Source of the DNA: Pseudomonas saxonica
GTDB lineage: Bacteria > Pseudomonadota > Gammaproteobacteria > Pseudomonadales > Pseudomonadaceae
Direction: 5' to 3'
Length of the DNA stretch: 64,000 nucleotides
Assembly (NCBI RefSeq): GCF_007858365.1
Contig: NZ_VFIO01000003.1
Coordinates: 372,001 to 436,000 of the forward strand
Shown: in pieces, positions 19,579 to 27,521 of the stretch
Numbering within the stretch: the first letter of the stretch is position 1
Layout of the letters: each line of letters begins with the position of its first letter
Program-made: the position numbers and the translations under genes
The notes under the pieces: generated by a model
Databases searched by the model: none
What the model saw: only the letters and a program-made list of their open reading frames with translations
Told to the model about the DNA's origin: nothing

Positions 19579-20079
19579 ATGGAGTGGTCGTTGTCGCCGT
19601 CAAATACCGTCGAAGTCCTGTATATGGACCACCACAACTGGCTCACCGGTTGGCTACGGCGCAAGCTCGGCTGCCCGCACAGTGCTGCCGATCTGGCTCA
19701 GGACACCTTCATGCGACTGCTGAGCGCTCGCGAAACACCCAGCATTGCCGAGCCCCGGGCATTTTTGACCGTGGTTGCCAAGCGCGTACTGTCCAACCAT
19801 TACCGCCGTCAGGACCTGGAGCGCGCTTATCTGCAAGCACTGGCCGACATGCCCGAACAGCTCGCGCCCTCTGAAGAAGAACGGGCCATCATTCTGCAAA
19901 CCCTGATGGAGCTGGACCAATTGCTCGACGGCCTGCCCACCCCCGTTAAGCGCGCTTTCTTACTGGCTCAGGTCGATGGTTTGAGTTACGCCGCCATCGG
20001 CGCGCAACTCGGCATTTCGATTGCCACTGTAAAGCGCCATTTGAATAAAGCCGCCCTGCGCTGCTACTTCGCCCTGTGA
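19579..20079 (+). CDS. fecI: FecI-type ECF sigma factor of the ferric citrate system
   Basis: A 166-residue ECF sigma factor with region 2 (SAADLAQDTFMRLL) and region 4 (GLSYAAIGAQLGISIATVKRHLNKA). The start at MEWSLSPSN is chosen because it gives the usual family length; the upstream extension would run through the promoter region, and no strong ribosome-binding site is visible. It overlaps fecR by 4 bp and heads a fecI-fecR-fecA unit. Expected role: transcription of fecA when ferric citrate is sensed. Confidence 0.9.
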   Translation: MEWSLSPSNTVEVLYMDHHNWLTGWLRRKLGCPHSAADLAQDTFMRLLSARETPSIAEPRAFLTVVAKRVLSNHYRRQDLERAYLQALADMPEQLAPSEEERAIILQTLMELDQLLDGLPTPVKRAFLLAQVDGLSYAAIGAQLGISIATVKRHLNKAALRCYFAL

Positions 20080-21041
20080 ACGGCGCGTTCAATAGCCCGG
20101 GCGATATTTCTTCGGGCGTCGCCGAACAGGCCGTGAGTTGGCTGGTGGAAATGCAAGAGGGTCCGCTTGACCCGCACCGCCAGCACGCTTGGGAACACTG
20201 GTTGCAGGCCCACAGTGAGCACCAACGTGCGTGGGAGCATATTCAGCGGATCAACCAGCGCTTGCGCGGCTTATCCTCTCCCCTCGCCCACGCGGCCCTG
20301 AATGCACCGCAAAGCCACAACCGACGTCAAGCGCTGAAATTATTGCTGTTGTTGGGGGCTGGTTCAGCTTTGACCTACAGCTTGCGCGATCAATTGCCCA
20401 TCACGCCCCTGCTGGCGGACTTCAGCAGCCCGGTCGGCCAGCGGCGCACGCTGCACCTGCACGACGGCAGCCAGATTCAGCTCAACACTGCCAGTTCCGT
20501 GGATGTGCGTTTTGATGGGCAACAACGCGTGATTCGCTTGCTCGAAGGCGAGATGCAACTCACCGCAGCCCAAGATGTACGCCCTTTCCACGTGTTGACC
20601 GCCCACGGCAGCGTGCAGCCACAGGTGGCACGCCTGAACGTGCGTCAGTTTGCAGAGCGCACAGAGCTGTCGATCTTTGAGGGCCAGGTTGCCCTTGCGC
20701 CAACGGCCCACTCGGGCAGCCCGCTGCTTGTGTCAGCCCATCAGCAAGTCAGTTTTAACCGTCAGGCATGGAGTACCCCGCGTCCGCTGGACGCCGGCAG
20801 TGGGGCCTGGGCTGACGGCATGCTGGTGGCCGCGCACATGCGTCTGGGGGATTTTCTGACTGAGCTGGGACGCTATCGCCGTGGCCAGTTGAACTGCGAC
20901 CCCAAGGTGGCTGACCTGCTCATTTCCGGCACCTACCCGGTAGATGACAGCGAGCGGGTACTCGACTTGCTAACGGTCAGCTTGCCCGTGCGGGTCAAAC
21001 GCTTCACACGGTACTGGGTAACAGTTGAAGCAAAAGCCTGA
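20076..21041 (+). CDS. fecR: FecR anti-sigma/sigma regulator
   Basis: A 321-residue FecR protein starting at a GTG that overlaps the fecI stop (GTGA). It has the N-terminal FecR_N motif (AVSWLVEMQEGPLDPHRQ), a membrane segment at about residues 88-105 (LKLLLLLGAGSALTYSL), and the periplasmic FecR domain with a C-terminal STN-contact part. It transmits the signal from FecA to FecI. fecA follows after a gap that contains a paired REP element. Confidence 0.92.
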   Translation: MNGAFNSPGDISSGVAEQAVSWLVEMQEGPLDPHRQHAWEHWLQAHSEHQRAWEHIQRINQRLRGLSSPLAHAALNAPQSHNRRQALKLLLLLGAGSALTYSLRDQLPITPLLADFSSPVGQRRTLHLHDGSQIQLNTASSVDVRFDGQQRVIRLLEGEMQLTAAQDVRPFHVLTAHGSVQPQVARLNVRQFAERTELSIFEGQVALAPTAHSGSPLLVSAHQQVSFNRQAWSTPRPLDAGSGAWADGMLVAAHMRLGDFLTELGRYRRGQLNCDPKVADLLISGTYPVDDSERVLDLLTVSLPVRVKRFTRYWVTVEAKA

Positions 21042-21061
21042 GTGAATGCGCTGCACATCCC

Positions 21062-21177
21062 CGTAGCAGCTGCCGAAGGCTGCGTTCGGTTGCGCAGCAA
21101 TCGTAAACCTGAGCGTGCGGTCTTCTGGTTTTACGACGGCTTCGCCGCCGGACGCAGCCTTCGGCAGCTGCTACGGG
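21062..21177. repeat. Paired REP element (REPIN-like)
   Basis: GTAGCAGCTGCCGAAGGCTG at 21063 and its inverted partner ending near 21176 enclose about 70 bp. The same pair occurs at 26735-26865 and in a diverged form at 39871-39990, and a lone copy lies at 31896. This is the layout of Pseudomonas REP doublets mobilised by RAYT transposases. It lies between fecR and fecA and could form a large hairpin that affects fecA transcript level. Confidence 0.8.
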
Positions 21178-21274
21178 TTACGGAACTTATTGTTTAAAAA
21201 ACATGAGCTGTTTTCAAATCTGGCGTGACAGAGAAGGTAAGCCCCTTCAATTTTGACCTTCTCAGGATGTTTTC

Positions 21275-23614
21275 ATGCCCGCCCAGCCTTTTCGTCTCAC
21301 GTCTTTGGCCCGCTTGTTGTTAGGCGCCAGCTTGAGCTTCAGCGCCCTGCCGATGGCATTTGCCGAATCCGCAAAGAACTATCACATTGCCCCGTCTACC
21401 CTGGAAAACGCGTTGAACCAGTTCGGTCGCGAAGCGGGCGTGATGATCTCATTCAGCTCCGAAGTTGCCAGCGGTATTCAGAGCAAGGGCCTCAATGGCG
21501 ACTACAGCCCTGAGCTGGGCTTGCAGACGCTGCTTGAAGGCACCGGCCTGCAAGCCCGCGCCGAAGGGCAAGGCGCATTCAGCCTGCAACCCGTGCCTGA
21601 GCAGAGCGCCCCGCAAAGCGTTGAATTGGGCGCCTCGACCGTTGTCGGCGACTGGTTGGGCGATGCCGAGCAAACCAATGTTTTCGAGCACGCCGGCGCG
21701 CGTGACGTGATCCGCCGCGAGGAGTTTGAGCGTCAGGGCGCGACATCCGCCCGTGAAGTGCTCAACCGTATCCCAGGTGTCAACGCGCCGGAAAACAACG
21801 GCACCGGCAGCCATGACATGGCGATGAACTTCGGCATTCGCGGGCTGAACCCGCGCCTTGCCACCCGTTCGACAGTGCTGATGGACGGCATTCCCGTACC
21901 CTTCGCTCCTTACGGCCAACCGCAACTGTCCTTCGCCCCCATCAGCATGGGCAATATGGACGCGGTAGACGTCGTACGCGGCGGCGGCGCGGTACGTTAT
22001 GGGCCGCAAAACGTCGGCGGCATCGTCAACTTTGTGACCCGAGCGATTCCCGACGAACCGACTGTCAAAGCCGGCTTCCAAACGGAGACCAGTCCCTCGT
22101 CGACCCAAGACGGCTTCAAAAAAACCGCCAACCTGCTGGCGGGGGGAACGGCCGACAATGGGCTCGGGGGTGCGTTGCTGTATTCCGGCGTGCGCGGCGG
22201 CGACTGGCGTGAACACAGCGACACGCGCATTGATGACCTGATTCTCAAAGGCAACTACCAGCTCGACGAAGCCAATAGCTTTAATGCGATGGCCCAGTAT
22301 TACGATGGCGAAGCTGACATGCCCGGCGGCCTGAGCACTGCGGCCTTCAAGGCAGACCCGTATCAGTCCACACGCCCGAACGACAAATTCTGGGGCCGTC
22401 GCACACTGGTTAACTTCGGCTATCGCTACCAGCAGGACCGCCGCGAATTCACGGTCAACAGCTTCTTCACCAAGACCCTGCGCAGCGGTTATCTGGATCA
22501 GGGCACCTTCCTGTCGCTGTCACCGCGCGAGTACTGGGTACGCGGCATTGAAACACGCTTGGCCCAAGGCTTTGACCTGGGCAATAGCCAACATGAAGTG
22601 GGTATGGGCTATCGCTACATCAACGAAGCCGGTCACGAGTTGCGCTACCGCACACCGATAGCCGCCAACGAACTGCCAACCACCAACAGCCGCAATGACC
22701 GTGACACCCGTGGCGCCACTGAAGCCCACGCGTTCTTTATCGACGACAAAATCGACATCGGAAAATGGACGTTCACGCCCGGCATTCGCTATGAAATGAT
22801 CCAGCAACAGCAAACCAACCTGCTGACCAACGTGAAGTACAAGGGCGATTACAACACCCCGCTGCCAGCCCTGAACGTGATGTACCACGTCACGGACTCC
22901 TGGAATATTTACGCCAACACTGAAGGCTCATTCGGCAGCGTGCAGTACAGCCAGATGCCCAACCGTGTCACCGGCGGTGAAGTAAAACCGGAAAAAGCAC
23001 GCACTTGGGAAATCGGCACACGCTACGACAATGGCAACCTGAGAGCGGAAATCGGCGCATTTCTGATCAACTTCAATAATCAATATGACAGCAACCAGAC
23101 AACCGACACGGTGATCGCGCGAGGCAAAACCCGCCATCAAGGCATCGAGGCCAGCGTCAACTACGCGCTCGACGACGTCAGCCCGATACTGTCCGGTTTT
23201 GATGTGTACGCCAGCTACGCCTACGTTGACGCAACTATCCGCGAAGATGGCCCCAACAAGGGCAATCGTGTGCCGTTCTCCTCGAAAAACAAGGGCACCT
23301 TGGGCGTTGGTTACACCCAGGGCCCATGGAAGGCCAACCTGGACAGCAACTTCCAGAGCAATCAGTTCGCCGATAACGCCAACACCCGCGCAGAAAGTGC
23401 TGACGGCAGCACGGGTCTGATCCCTGGCTACATGATTTTCAACAGTCGCGTCGCCTACGATTTCGGCCCAAAACTGGCTGACCTGAATGTGGCCTTCGGG
23501 GTTAAAAACATCCTCAACCACGAGTACTACACCCGCTCGTTTGACGACAACAACAAAGGCAAATACGTGGGTGAGCCACGAACCTTATACGTCCAGACCT
23601 CTGTTGCATTTTGA
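21275..23614 (+). CDS. fecA: Ferric dicitrate TonB-dependent receptor FecA
   Basis: A 779-residue outer-membrane receptor. A signal peptide ends at MAFA-ES; an STN signalling domain spans about residues 30-110 (YHIAPSTLENALNQFGREAG). The plug is strongly FecA-like (NFGIRGLNPRLATRSTVLMD and the following PFAPYGQPQLSFAP stretch). A 22-strand barrel follows, ending YVQTSVAF with a terminal Phe. It imports ferric citrate with TonB energy and signals through FecR to FecI. The FecA identity rests on the characteristic plug sequence and on the fecIR neighbours. Confidence 0.93.
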   Translation: MPAQPFRLTSLARLLLGASLSFSALPMAFAESAKNYHIAPSTLENALNQFGREAGVMISFSSEVASGIQSKGLNGDYSPELGLQTLLEGTGLQARAEGQGAFSLQPVPEQSAPQSVELGASTVVGDWLGDAEQTNVFEHAGARDVIRREEFERQGATSAREVLNRIPGVNAPENNGTGSHDMAMNFGIRGLNPRLATRSTVLMDGIPVPFAPYGQPQLSFAPISMGNMDAVDVVRGGGAVRYGPQNVGGIVNFVTRAIPDEPTVKAGFQTETSPSSTQDGFKKTANLLAGGTADNGLGGALLYSGVRGGDWREHSDTRIDDLILKGNYQLDEANSFNAMAQYYDGEADMPGGLSTAAFKADPYQSTRPNDKFWGRRTLVNFGYRYQQDRREFTVNSFFTKTLRSGYLDQGTFLSLSPREYWVRGIETRLAQGFDLGNSQHEVGMGYRYINEAGHELRYRTPIAANELPTTNSRNDRDTRGATEAHAFFIDDKIDIGKWTFTPGIRYEMIQQQQTNLLTNVKYKGDYNTPLPALNVMYHVTDSWNIYANTEGSFGSVQYSQMPNRVTGGEVKPEKARTWEIGTRYDNGNLRAEIGAFLINFNNQYDSNQTTDTVIARGKTRHQGIEASVNYALDDVSPILSGFDVYASYAYVDATIREDGPNKGNRVPFSSKNKGTLGVGYTQGPWKANLDSNFQSNQFADNANTRAESADGSTGLIPGYMIFNSRVAYDFGPKLADLNVAFGVKNILNHEYYTRSFDDNNKGKYVGEPRTLYVQTSVAF

Positions 23615-23816
23615 TATGAATCGGCAAAGGCCCGGCCACGCGGGTCTTGGCCTGCATCAAAGACTGACGCGGGTCACAACCCGCATGACTTCCTGAAAAT
23701 AGTGCTTGAAATATTTGCCCATCGGCCCAAACACTGTAATTGAGCGATGACGATGAACCTTTGACTACTCGAGGCCGTCAGACCTCACACGAGCACGCTT
23801 ATATAAGGGAAGAACT

Positions 23817-24245
23817 ATGCTTACTCACGTCTTTTCCGATAAACACATCGACAGTGACAAACGCACCCAAGACTGGGTCACCGCGACTGTTGAAGTAACG
23901 CTCGAACGCCATTTGGAATTTTTGACTCGGGTCGAAGTTCATCTCAGCGATGAAAATGGTGGCAAGTCTGGTCCTAAGGACAAACGCTGCAAAATGGAGG
24001 CCCGGCCTAAAGGGCATCAGCCTGTACTGGTCTCCCACGATGCTGACTCGCTGACCGAAGCGGTGCACGGTGCCGCGACCAAACTGGAACACAAGCTGGA
24101 ACACCTGTTCGGCAAACTGCGCGGCAAACACACGCCAAAACTTCCCGCTGAAGGGTTCGAAGAGAAAGAACCCAAACAATCCGCTGACGACTTGCTCGAA
24201 GAAGAGTTTTTAGAGAAAGAAAAAGAACTCGATAAAATCAGTTGA
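23817..24245 (+). CDS. HPF/RaiA-family ribosome-associated protein
   Basis: A 142-residue protein of the ribosome hibernation promoting factor/RaiA fold family. The N-terminal part (about residues 1-105) has the family pattern with a central basic stretch (KDKRCKMEARPKGHQ) and helices ending in KLEHKLEHLFGKLRGK. The last 35 residues are highly acidic and lysine-rich (DDLLEEEFLEKEKELDK). It probably binds the 30S subunit in stress or stationary phase. It is a distant paralogue rather than the rpoN-linked hpf. GGGAAG lies before the ATG, and a strong terminator follows. Confidence 0.82.
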   Translation: MLTHVFSDKHIDSDKRTQDWVTATVEVTLERHLEFLTRVEVHLSDENGGKSGPKDKRCKMEARPKGHQPVLVSHDADSLTEAVHGAATKLEHKLEHLFGKLRGKHTPKLPAEGFEEKEPKQSADDLLEEEFLEKEKELDKIS

Positions 24246-24264
24246 TTCATCGCTCAGGACGCAT

Positions 24265-24304
24265 AAAAAAGGGCGGGCCTACTTCGGTAGGCCCGCCCTT
24301 TTTA
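24265..24304. terminator. Strong bidirectional intrinsic terminator
   Basis: A GC-rich stem GGGCGGGCCTAC / GTAGGCCCGCCC with a TTCG tetraloop is flanked by A-run and T-run, so it can end transcription of the HPF-like gene (+) and psiE (-). Confidence 0.92.
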
Positions 24305-24322
24305 CTTGCCTGAAGCGAGCCC

Positions 24323-24823
24323 CTACAGCTCGCCCTTCTCCACTTCCGGATGCTCACTGGAACCTGCACCGGTTTTACGCCGCGGGTTTTCGATCTTTAC
24401 CGACGGGAATTGCGAAGACGCATAGCGCACCACCAGAATGGCGATCGCCAGCAACAGGATTGCCCCGGTCAAATACACCACGCCCATGTCCGGCGGATTA
24501 TGGTGAGACACGTTGGAAATCAACAAGCGGGTCAAGGCCGTGATTGCCACATAAATAAGGAAGCGCACAGGCATGTGATTGGTCTTGAAATAAATCCCGA
24601 CCATGGCGCCCAGCTCAAGGTAGATAAAGAGCAGCAAAATATCGTCGATCGAAATATTGCCCTTCTCGACCATCTGCAAAAATTCCATCACCGCGGCCCA
24701 GGCGGTCACCGCACCAATGGCGAACAACGCCAGATAGTGGAAGGTTTCAACGAACAAATTGCCCATCGATTCCGCCAGCTCGTGTACCTGGCGACGTAGC
24801 TTTTCAGCTTTGTTTATTCTCAC
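24323..24823 (-). CDS. psiE: Phosphate-starvation-inducible membrane protein PsiE
   Basis: A 166-residue PsiE-family protein with four hydrophobic segments (about residues 25-50, 60-80, 84-105 and 113-133). The family features AVMEFLQMV, LLFIYLELGAMVGIYFKT and PVRFLIYVAITALTRLL are clear. The C-terminal tail is charged and extends past the usual family end. In E. coli psiE responds to phosphate starvation and cAMP; its function is not established. It ends at a terminator shared with the HPF-like gene. Confidence 0.9.
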   Translation of the reverse strand: MRINKAEKLRRQVHELAESMGNLFVETFHYLALFAIGAVTAWAAVMEFLQMVEKGNISIDDILLLFIYLELGAMVGIYFKTNHMPVRFLIYVAITALTRLLISNVSHHNPPDMGVVYLTGAILLLAIAILVVRYASSQFPSVKIENPRRKTGAGSSEHPEVEKGEL

Positions 24824-25020
24824 GATGCAGCTCCTTGAATCGACTCAAACGGATCATCCGCGATGCACATGACACTTTCTGCATGCAGAAAAAAGGCCAG
24901 CCATCGCCAATGAGATGATGGACGGCGGTGATTCGGCACGTCAGTCGCCATTGCACGCATCAATTGCAGCTAGATTAAAAAGGCACTATTCAAAATCAAA
25001 GGATTGGCTTATCCTTTTAG

Positions 25021-25036
25021 CTGTATATAAATACAG
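25021..25036. promoter_or_regulatory. LexA (SOS) box of yebG
   Basis: CTGTATATAAATACAG is a perfect CTGT-N8-ACAG LexA operator. It overlaps a TATAAA -10 element that has TTGGCT 16 bp upstream, so bound LexA would block the promoter. The first gene downstream on the plus strand is yebG, a known SOS gene, but a 170-bp palindromic element lies between them. Confidence 0.88.
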
Positions 25037-25045
25037 TAATCATTA

Positions 25046-25215
25046 GGGTCTGTACGAAATGTTTTCGAGCGAAGGTTAGGCAGGCGAAAACAGGCGAGGA
25101 ACGGCCGGGGTCGCGCACGACTCTACGGGGTGTAAATGAGCATTCCGATCGGACTCGCACACGAGCCTGTTTTCAACGCCGCATAACCGACCGCACATAC
25201 ATTCCGTACAGATCC
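25046..25215. mobile_element. MITE-like 170-bp palindromic element
   Basis: The ends are inverted repeats: GGGTCTGTACGAAATGT at 25046 and GGATCTGTACGGAATGT (complement) ending at 25215, 15 of 17 identical. Inner arms also pair (GGTTAGGC...GAAAACAGGC on the left; GGTTATGC...GAAAACAGGC complement on the right). It encodes no protein. A second, one-armed copy occurs at 47876-47940. I see no clear target duplication. The design suggests a non-autonomous transposable element sitting in the yebG leader. Confidence 0.7.
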
Positions 25216-25250
25216 TGGATAAATTATCGTGAAGGCATACGAGGTGGTAA

Positions 25251-25508
25251 ATGGCCGTCGAAGTGGTATACCGCAGCAGCCGAGATCTGGAGCGCTTGTT
25301 CATGGATAAAGCCGAAGCTGACCGTCATGACAAAATGCTGGAGTTGGCCGAACTGCTGGCCGAAGTGTTGCAAAAAGCTGTGCCGTCGTTGAGCGAACAG
25401 CAAGTAGAAGAAGCCGGTATTTACATGGCGAAGAATCGCGATGTTTTTGCCAAGGCATTTAAAAGCCAGCCGGACGCCCTGTCCGAGTTGCTGGTCGATA
25501 GCGAATAA
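25251..25508 (+). CDS. yebG: YebG-family SOS-induced protein
   Basis: An 85-residue protein matching YebG: MAVEVVYRSSRDLERLFMDK followed by a helical body (HDKMLELAELLAEVLQKAVP) and an acidic end. YebG is a DNA-damage-inducible, LexA-regulated protein of unclear biochemical role. GAGGTGG lies just upstream of the ATG. Regulation by the LexA box at 25021 is expected, with the transcript first crossing the palindromic element. A 9-bp hairpin follows the stop. Confidence 0.9.
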   Translation: MAVEVVYRSSRDLERLFMDKAEADRHDKMLELAELLAEVLQKAVPSLSEQQVEEAGIYMAKNRDVFAKAFKSQPDALSELLVDSE

Positions 25509-25538
25509 CCGCACCACGGATTCGCTCGCTGCCCCTAC

Positions 25539-25559
25539 CCTGAAAGACGGTCTTTCAGG
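25539..25559 (+). terminator. Hairpin after yebG
   Basis: A perfect 9-bp stem CCTGAAAGA / TCTTTCAGG with a 3-nt loop lies 30 bp after the yebG stop and before the end of the opposite gene. The T-run is poor, so termination strength is uncertain. Confidence 0.45.
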
Positions 25560-25590
25560 TTGGGCACATCCTTTAGCTTTTCCTGAGCCG

Positions 25591-26622
25591 CTAGTGAATA
25601 TCTTTGCCGTAAAGCAGGCGTTGCGCCAGTTCGTCTGACACCCTGGCCGGCGAACGTTTTTCAGCTTGAGCGTGGGCGTATATACCCGTCAGCCGTTCGC
25701 TGATGCGCAACAACTGTTGATTGATTGCCTCAGGGGCAGCGCCCTGATAGGTCAGAGCCATATAAATCAACCCGCCTGAATTAATCACATAGTCGGGGGC
25801 ATACAAAATTCCCCGCCGCTCCAGTTGATCGGCTACTTGCAGATTGGTCAGCTGGTTATTGGCACAACCGGCCACTGCCGAACACCGCAATTGAGCAACG
25901 CTGTGCCAGTTGAGCACCCCACCCAAACCACAGGGTGCCAAAATATCGCAGGGTGTACTGAGCAAGGCTTCGCACGCGATGGGGTGTGCCCCAAACTGCT
26001 CCATGGCCATACGCACTTTTGCGGGATCAATGTCGCACACCAGCAGCTCCGCCCCTGCCATGTGCAGTTGCTCCGCAAGGGCAAAACCAACTTTGCCCAA
26101 CCCCTGAATGGCCACACGCAAACCTTCAAGGTTGTCGCTGCCCAAGCGCGAAGAGGCTGTGCTTCGAATACCGGCAAATACCCCCATGGCCGTATGCGTA
26201 GAGGGATCACCCGCCGCCGTGGTGCTGGCAACATGCCGGGTATGCTGGGCGATGCAGTCCATGTCCACGGTGGACGTGCCGCTGTCGATGGCTGTGATGT
26301 AGCGGCCATCAAGCTGCTCAACGCAACGCCCAAACGCTTCAAACAATGCGGCACGGCTTTCGACATGAGGCGCACGCATGATCACGGCCTTGGCTCCTCC
26401 CACCGCCAGACCGGCGAGCGCCGCTTTATAGCTCATGTCCTGAGCCAGGCGAATGGCATCGCTGACCGCGCTTTCATCATTGGGATACGCCAAATACCGG
26501 CACCCTCCCAACGCTGGCCCCAAGCGGGTGCTATGAATAGCGATCACGGCTTTGAGCCCCGTAACGGGATCAACACTAAGGTGCAGCGACTCAACATGAG
26601 CGCTTTGCATGAGAGCAAACAT
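25591..26622 (-). CDS. Leu/Phe/Val-type amino acid dehydrogenase
   Basis: A 343-residue Glu/Leu/Phe/Val dehydrogenase. The N-terminal domain has GPALGGCRY and the catalytic Lys context MSYKAALAGLAVGGAK (about residues 63-78). The C-terminal NAD domain has the glycine-rich turn IQGLGKVGFALAEQL at about residue 170. It oxidatively deaminates branched-chain or aromatic amino acids to keto acids with NAD. Length matches leucine dehydrogenase. It is a single gene near the homogentisate cluster, from which a paired REP separates it; a catabolic role for Phe or branched-chain residues is plausible. It starts MFALMQSAHVESLHL. Confidence 0.88.
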   Translation of the reverse strand: MFALMQSAHVESLHLSVDPVTGLKAVIAIHSTRLGPALGGCRYLAYPNDESAVSDAIRLAQDMSYKAALAGLAVGGAKAVIMRAPHVESRAALFEAFGRCVEQLDGRYITAIDSGTSTVDMDCIAQHTRHVASTTAAGDPSTHTAMGVFAGIRSTASSRLGSDNLEGLRVAIQGLGKVGFALAEQLHMAGAELLVCDIDPAKVRMAMEQFGAHPIACEALLSTPCDILAPCGLGGVLNWHSVAQLRCSAVAGCANNQLTNLQVADQLERRGILYAPDYVINSGGLIYMALTYQGAAPEAINQQLLRISERLTGIYAHAQAEKRSPARVSDELAQRLLYGKDIH

Positions 26623-26734
26623 TCACAAGCCCTCGAACGATTTCAGGTAATCGGCAGTATAGGCGGCAGGTAAAACTTCGCCGAAGTACGCAGGAATATC
26701 TGCGCACCCTTTTCCGATTTTCGGACATAACCCC

Positions 26735-26865
26735 GTAGCAGCTGCCGAAGGCTGCGTCTGGGCGCGAAGCGGCCATAAATGCCAAGCTTAGGGTTTGACT
26801 GAAGCACCGCACCCTCCGGTGTTACGACTGCTGTGCAGCCGAACGCAGCCTTCGGCAGCTGCTAC
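26735..26865. repeat. Paired REP element (REPIN-like)
   Basis: Left arm GTAGCAGCTGCCGAAGGCTG starts at 26735 and the inverted right arm ends at 26865. Arms are identical to those at 21062-21177 while the middle differs. It ends 6 bp before the maiA stop, so it may stabilise the 3' end of the hmg operon transcript. Confidence 0.8.
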
Positions 26866-26871
26866 GCAGTT

Positions 26872-27510
26872 TTAAACCGGTGTATCGGGCTGTTGCGAGG
26901 GATGGGCCTTGAAAAAGGCCGGATGGTGCTGTGCCAGAGCCACCACCCGCGCAATGCGCGGGCAGGCGTGCAACGAAACCTTGAACCGTTGCGCGGCGTA
27001 TACCTGTGGAATCAAGTACACATCGGCCAATCCGGGCTCAGGACCAAAACAGTAACCGCTGTCGCCAATCATGTGTTCAATGGCCGCCAGCCCTTGGCTG
27101 ATCCAGAGGCTGATCCACTGCATCACCTGCTCTTCATCCTGCCCCGACTGACGCAGTTGATTAAGCACACTGACGTTGTGCAGCGGATGAATGTCGCACG
27201 CCACCAATGCCGCCACCGCCCGCTCATGAGCGCGGGTGATCAAGTCTGCGGACAGCAACGGTACCTGAGGGTAACGCTCTTCAAGGTATTCAATGATCGC
27301 CGGCGACTGGCTCAAAAGGCTGCCTTCATCGGTGCGCAATGTCGGTACGCGGCCTTGTGGGTTGATTGCCAGGTACTCAGGCTGGTGATGCTCGCCCCCT
27401 CCCGAAGCAATCAGATTGACCGGTATCGATTGATAATCCAGACCTTTAAGCGCCAGCGCGATGCGTACCCGGTAAGACGACGTGGAGCGGTAGTAAGTAA
27501 AGAGCTGCAT
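26872..27510 (-). CDS. maiA: Maleylacetoacetate isomerase
   Basis: A 212-residue zeta-class glutathione transferase that converts maleylacetoacetate to fumarylacetoacetate. The N-terminal thioredoxin-like domain begins MQLFTYYRSTSSYRVRIALALKGL with the active-site SSYR motif and NPQGRVPTL. The C-terminal helical domain carries the zeta-type GLADVYLIPQVYAA. Start at 27510 is chosen by homology; AGAGAG lies upstream. It is the third gene of hmgA-fahA-maiA, 11 bp after fahA. Confidence 0.95.
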   Translation of the reverse strand: MQLFTYYRSTSSYRVRIALALKGLDYQSIPVNLIASGGGEHHQPEYLAINPQGRVPTLRTDEGSLLSQSPAIIEYLEERYPQVPLLSADLITRAHERAVAALVACDIHPLHNVSVLNQLRQSGQDEEQVMQWISLWISQGLAAIEHMIGDSGYCFGPEPGLADVYLIPQVYAAQRFKVSLHACPRIARVVALAQHHPAFFKAHPSQQPDTPV

Positions 27511-27521
27511 GACTCTCTCCC

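Noticed and set aside
25046..25215. Remnant of an insertion sequence with a transposase gene
   Set aside because: No frame in the 170 bp encodes transposase-like sequence; both arms pair, which fits a MITE better than a truncated IS.
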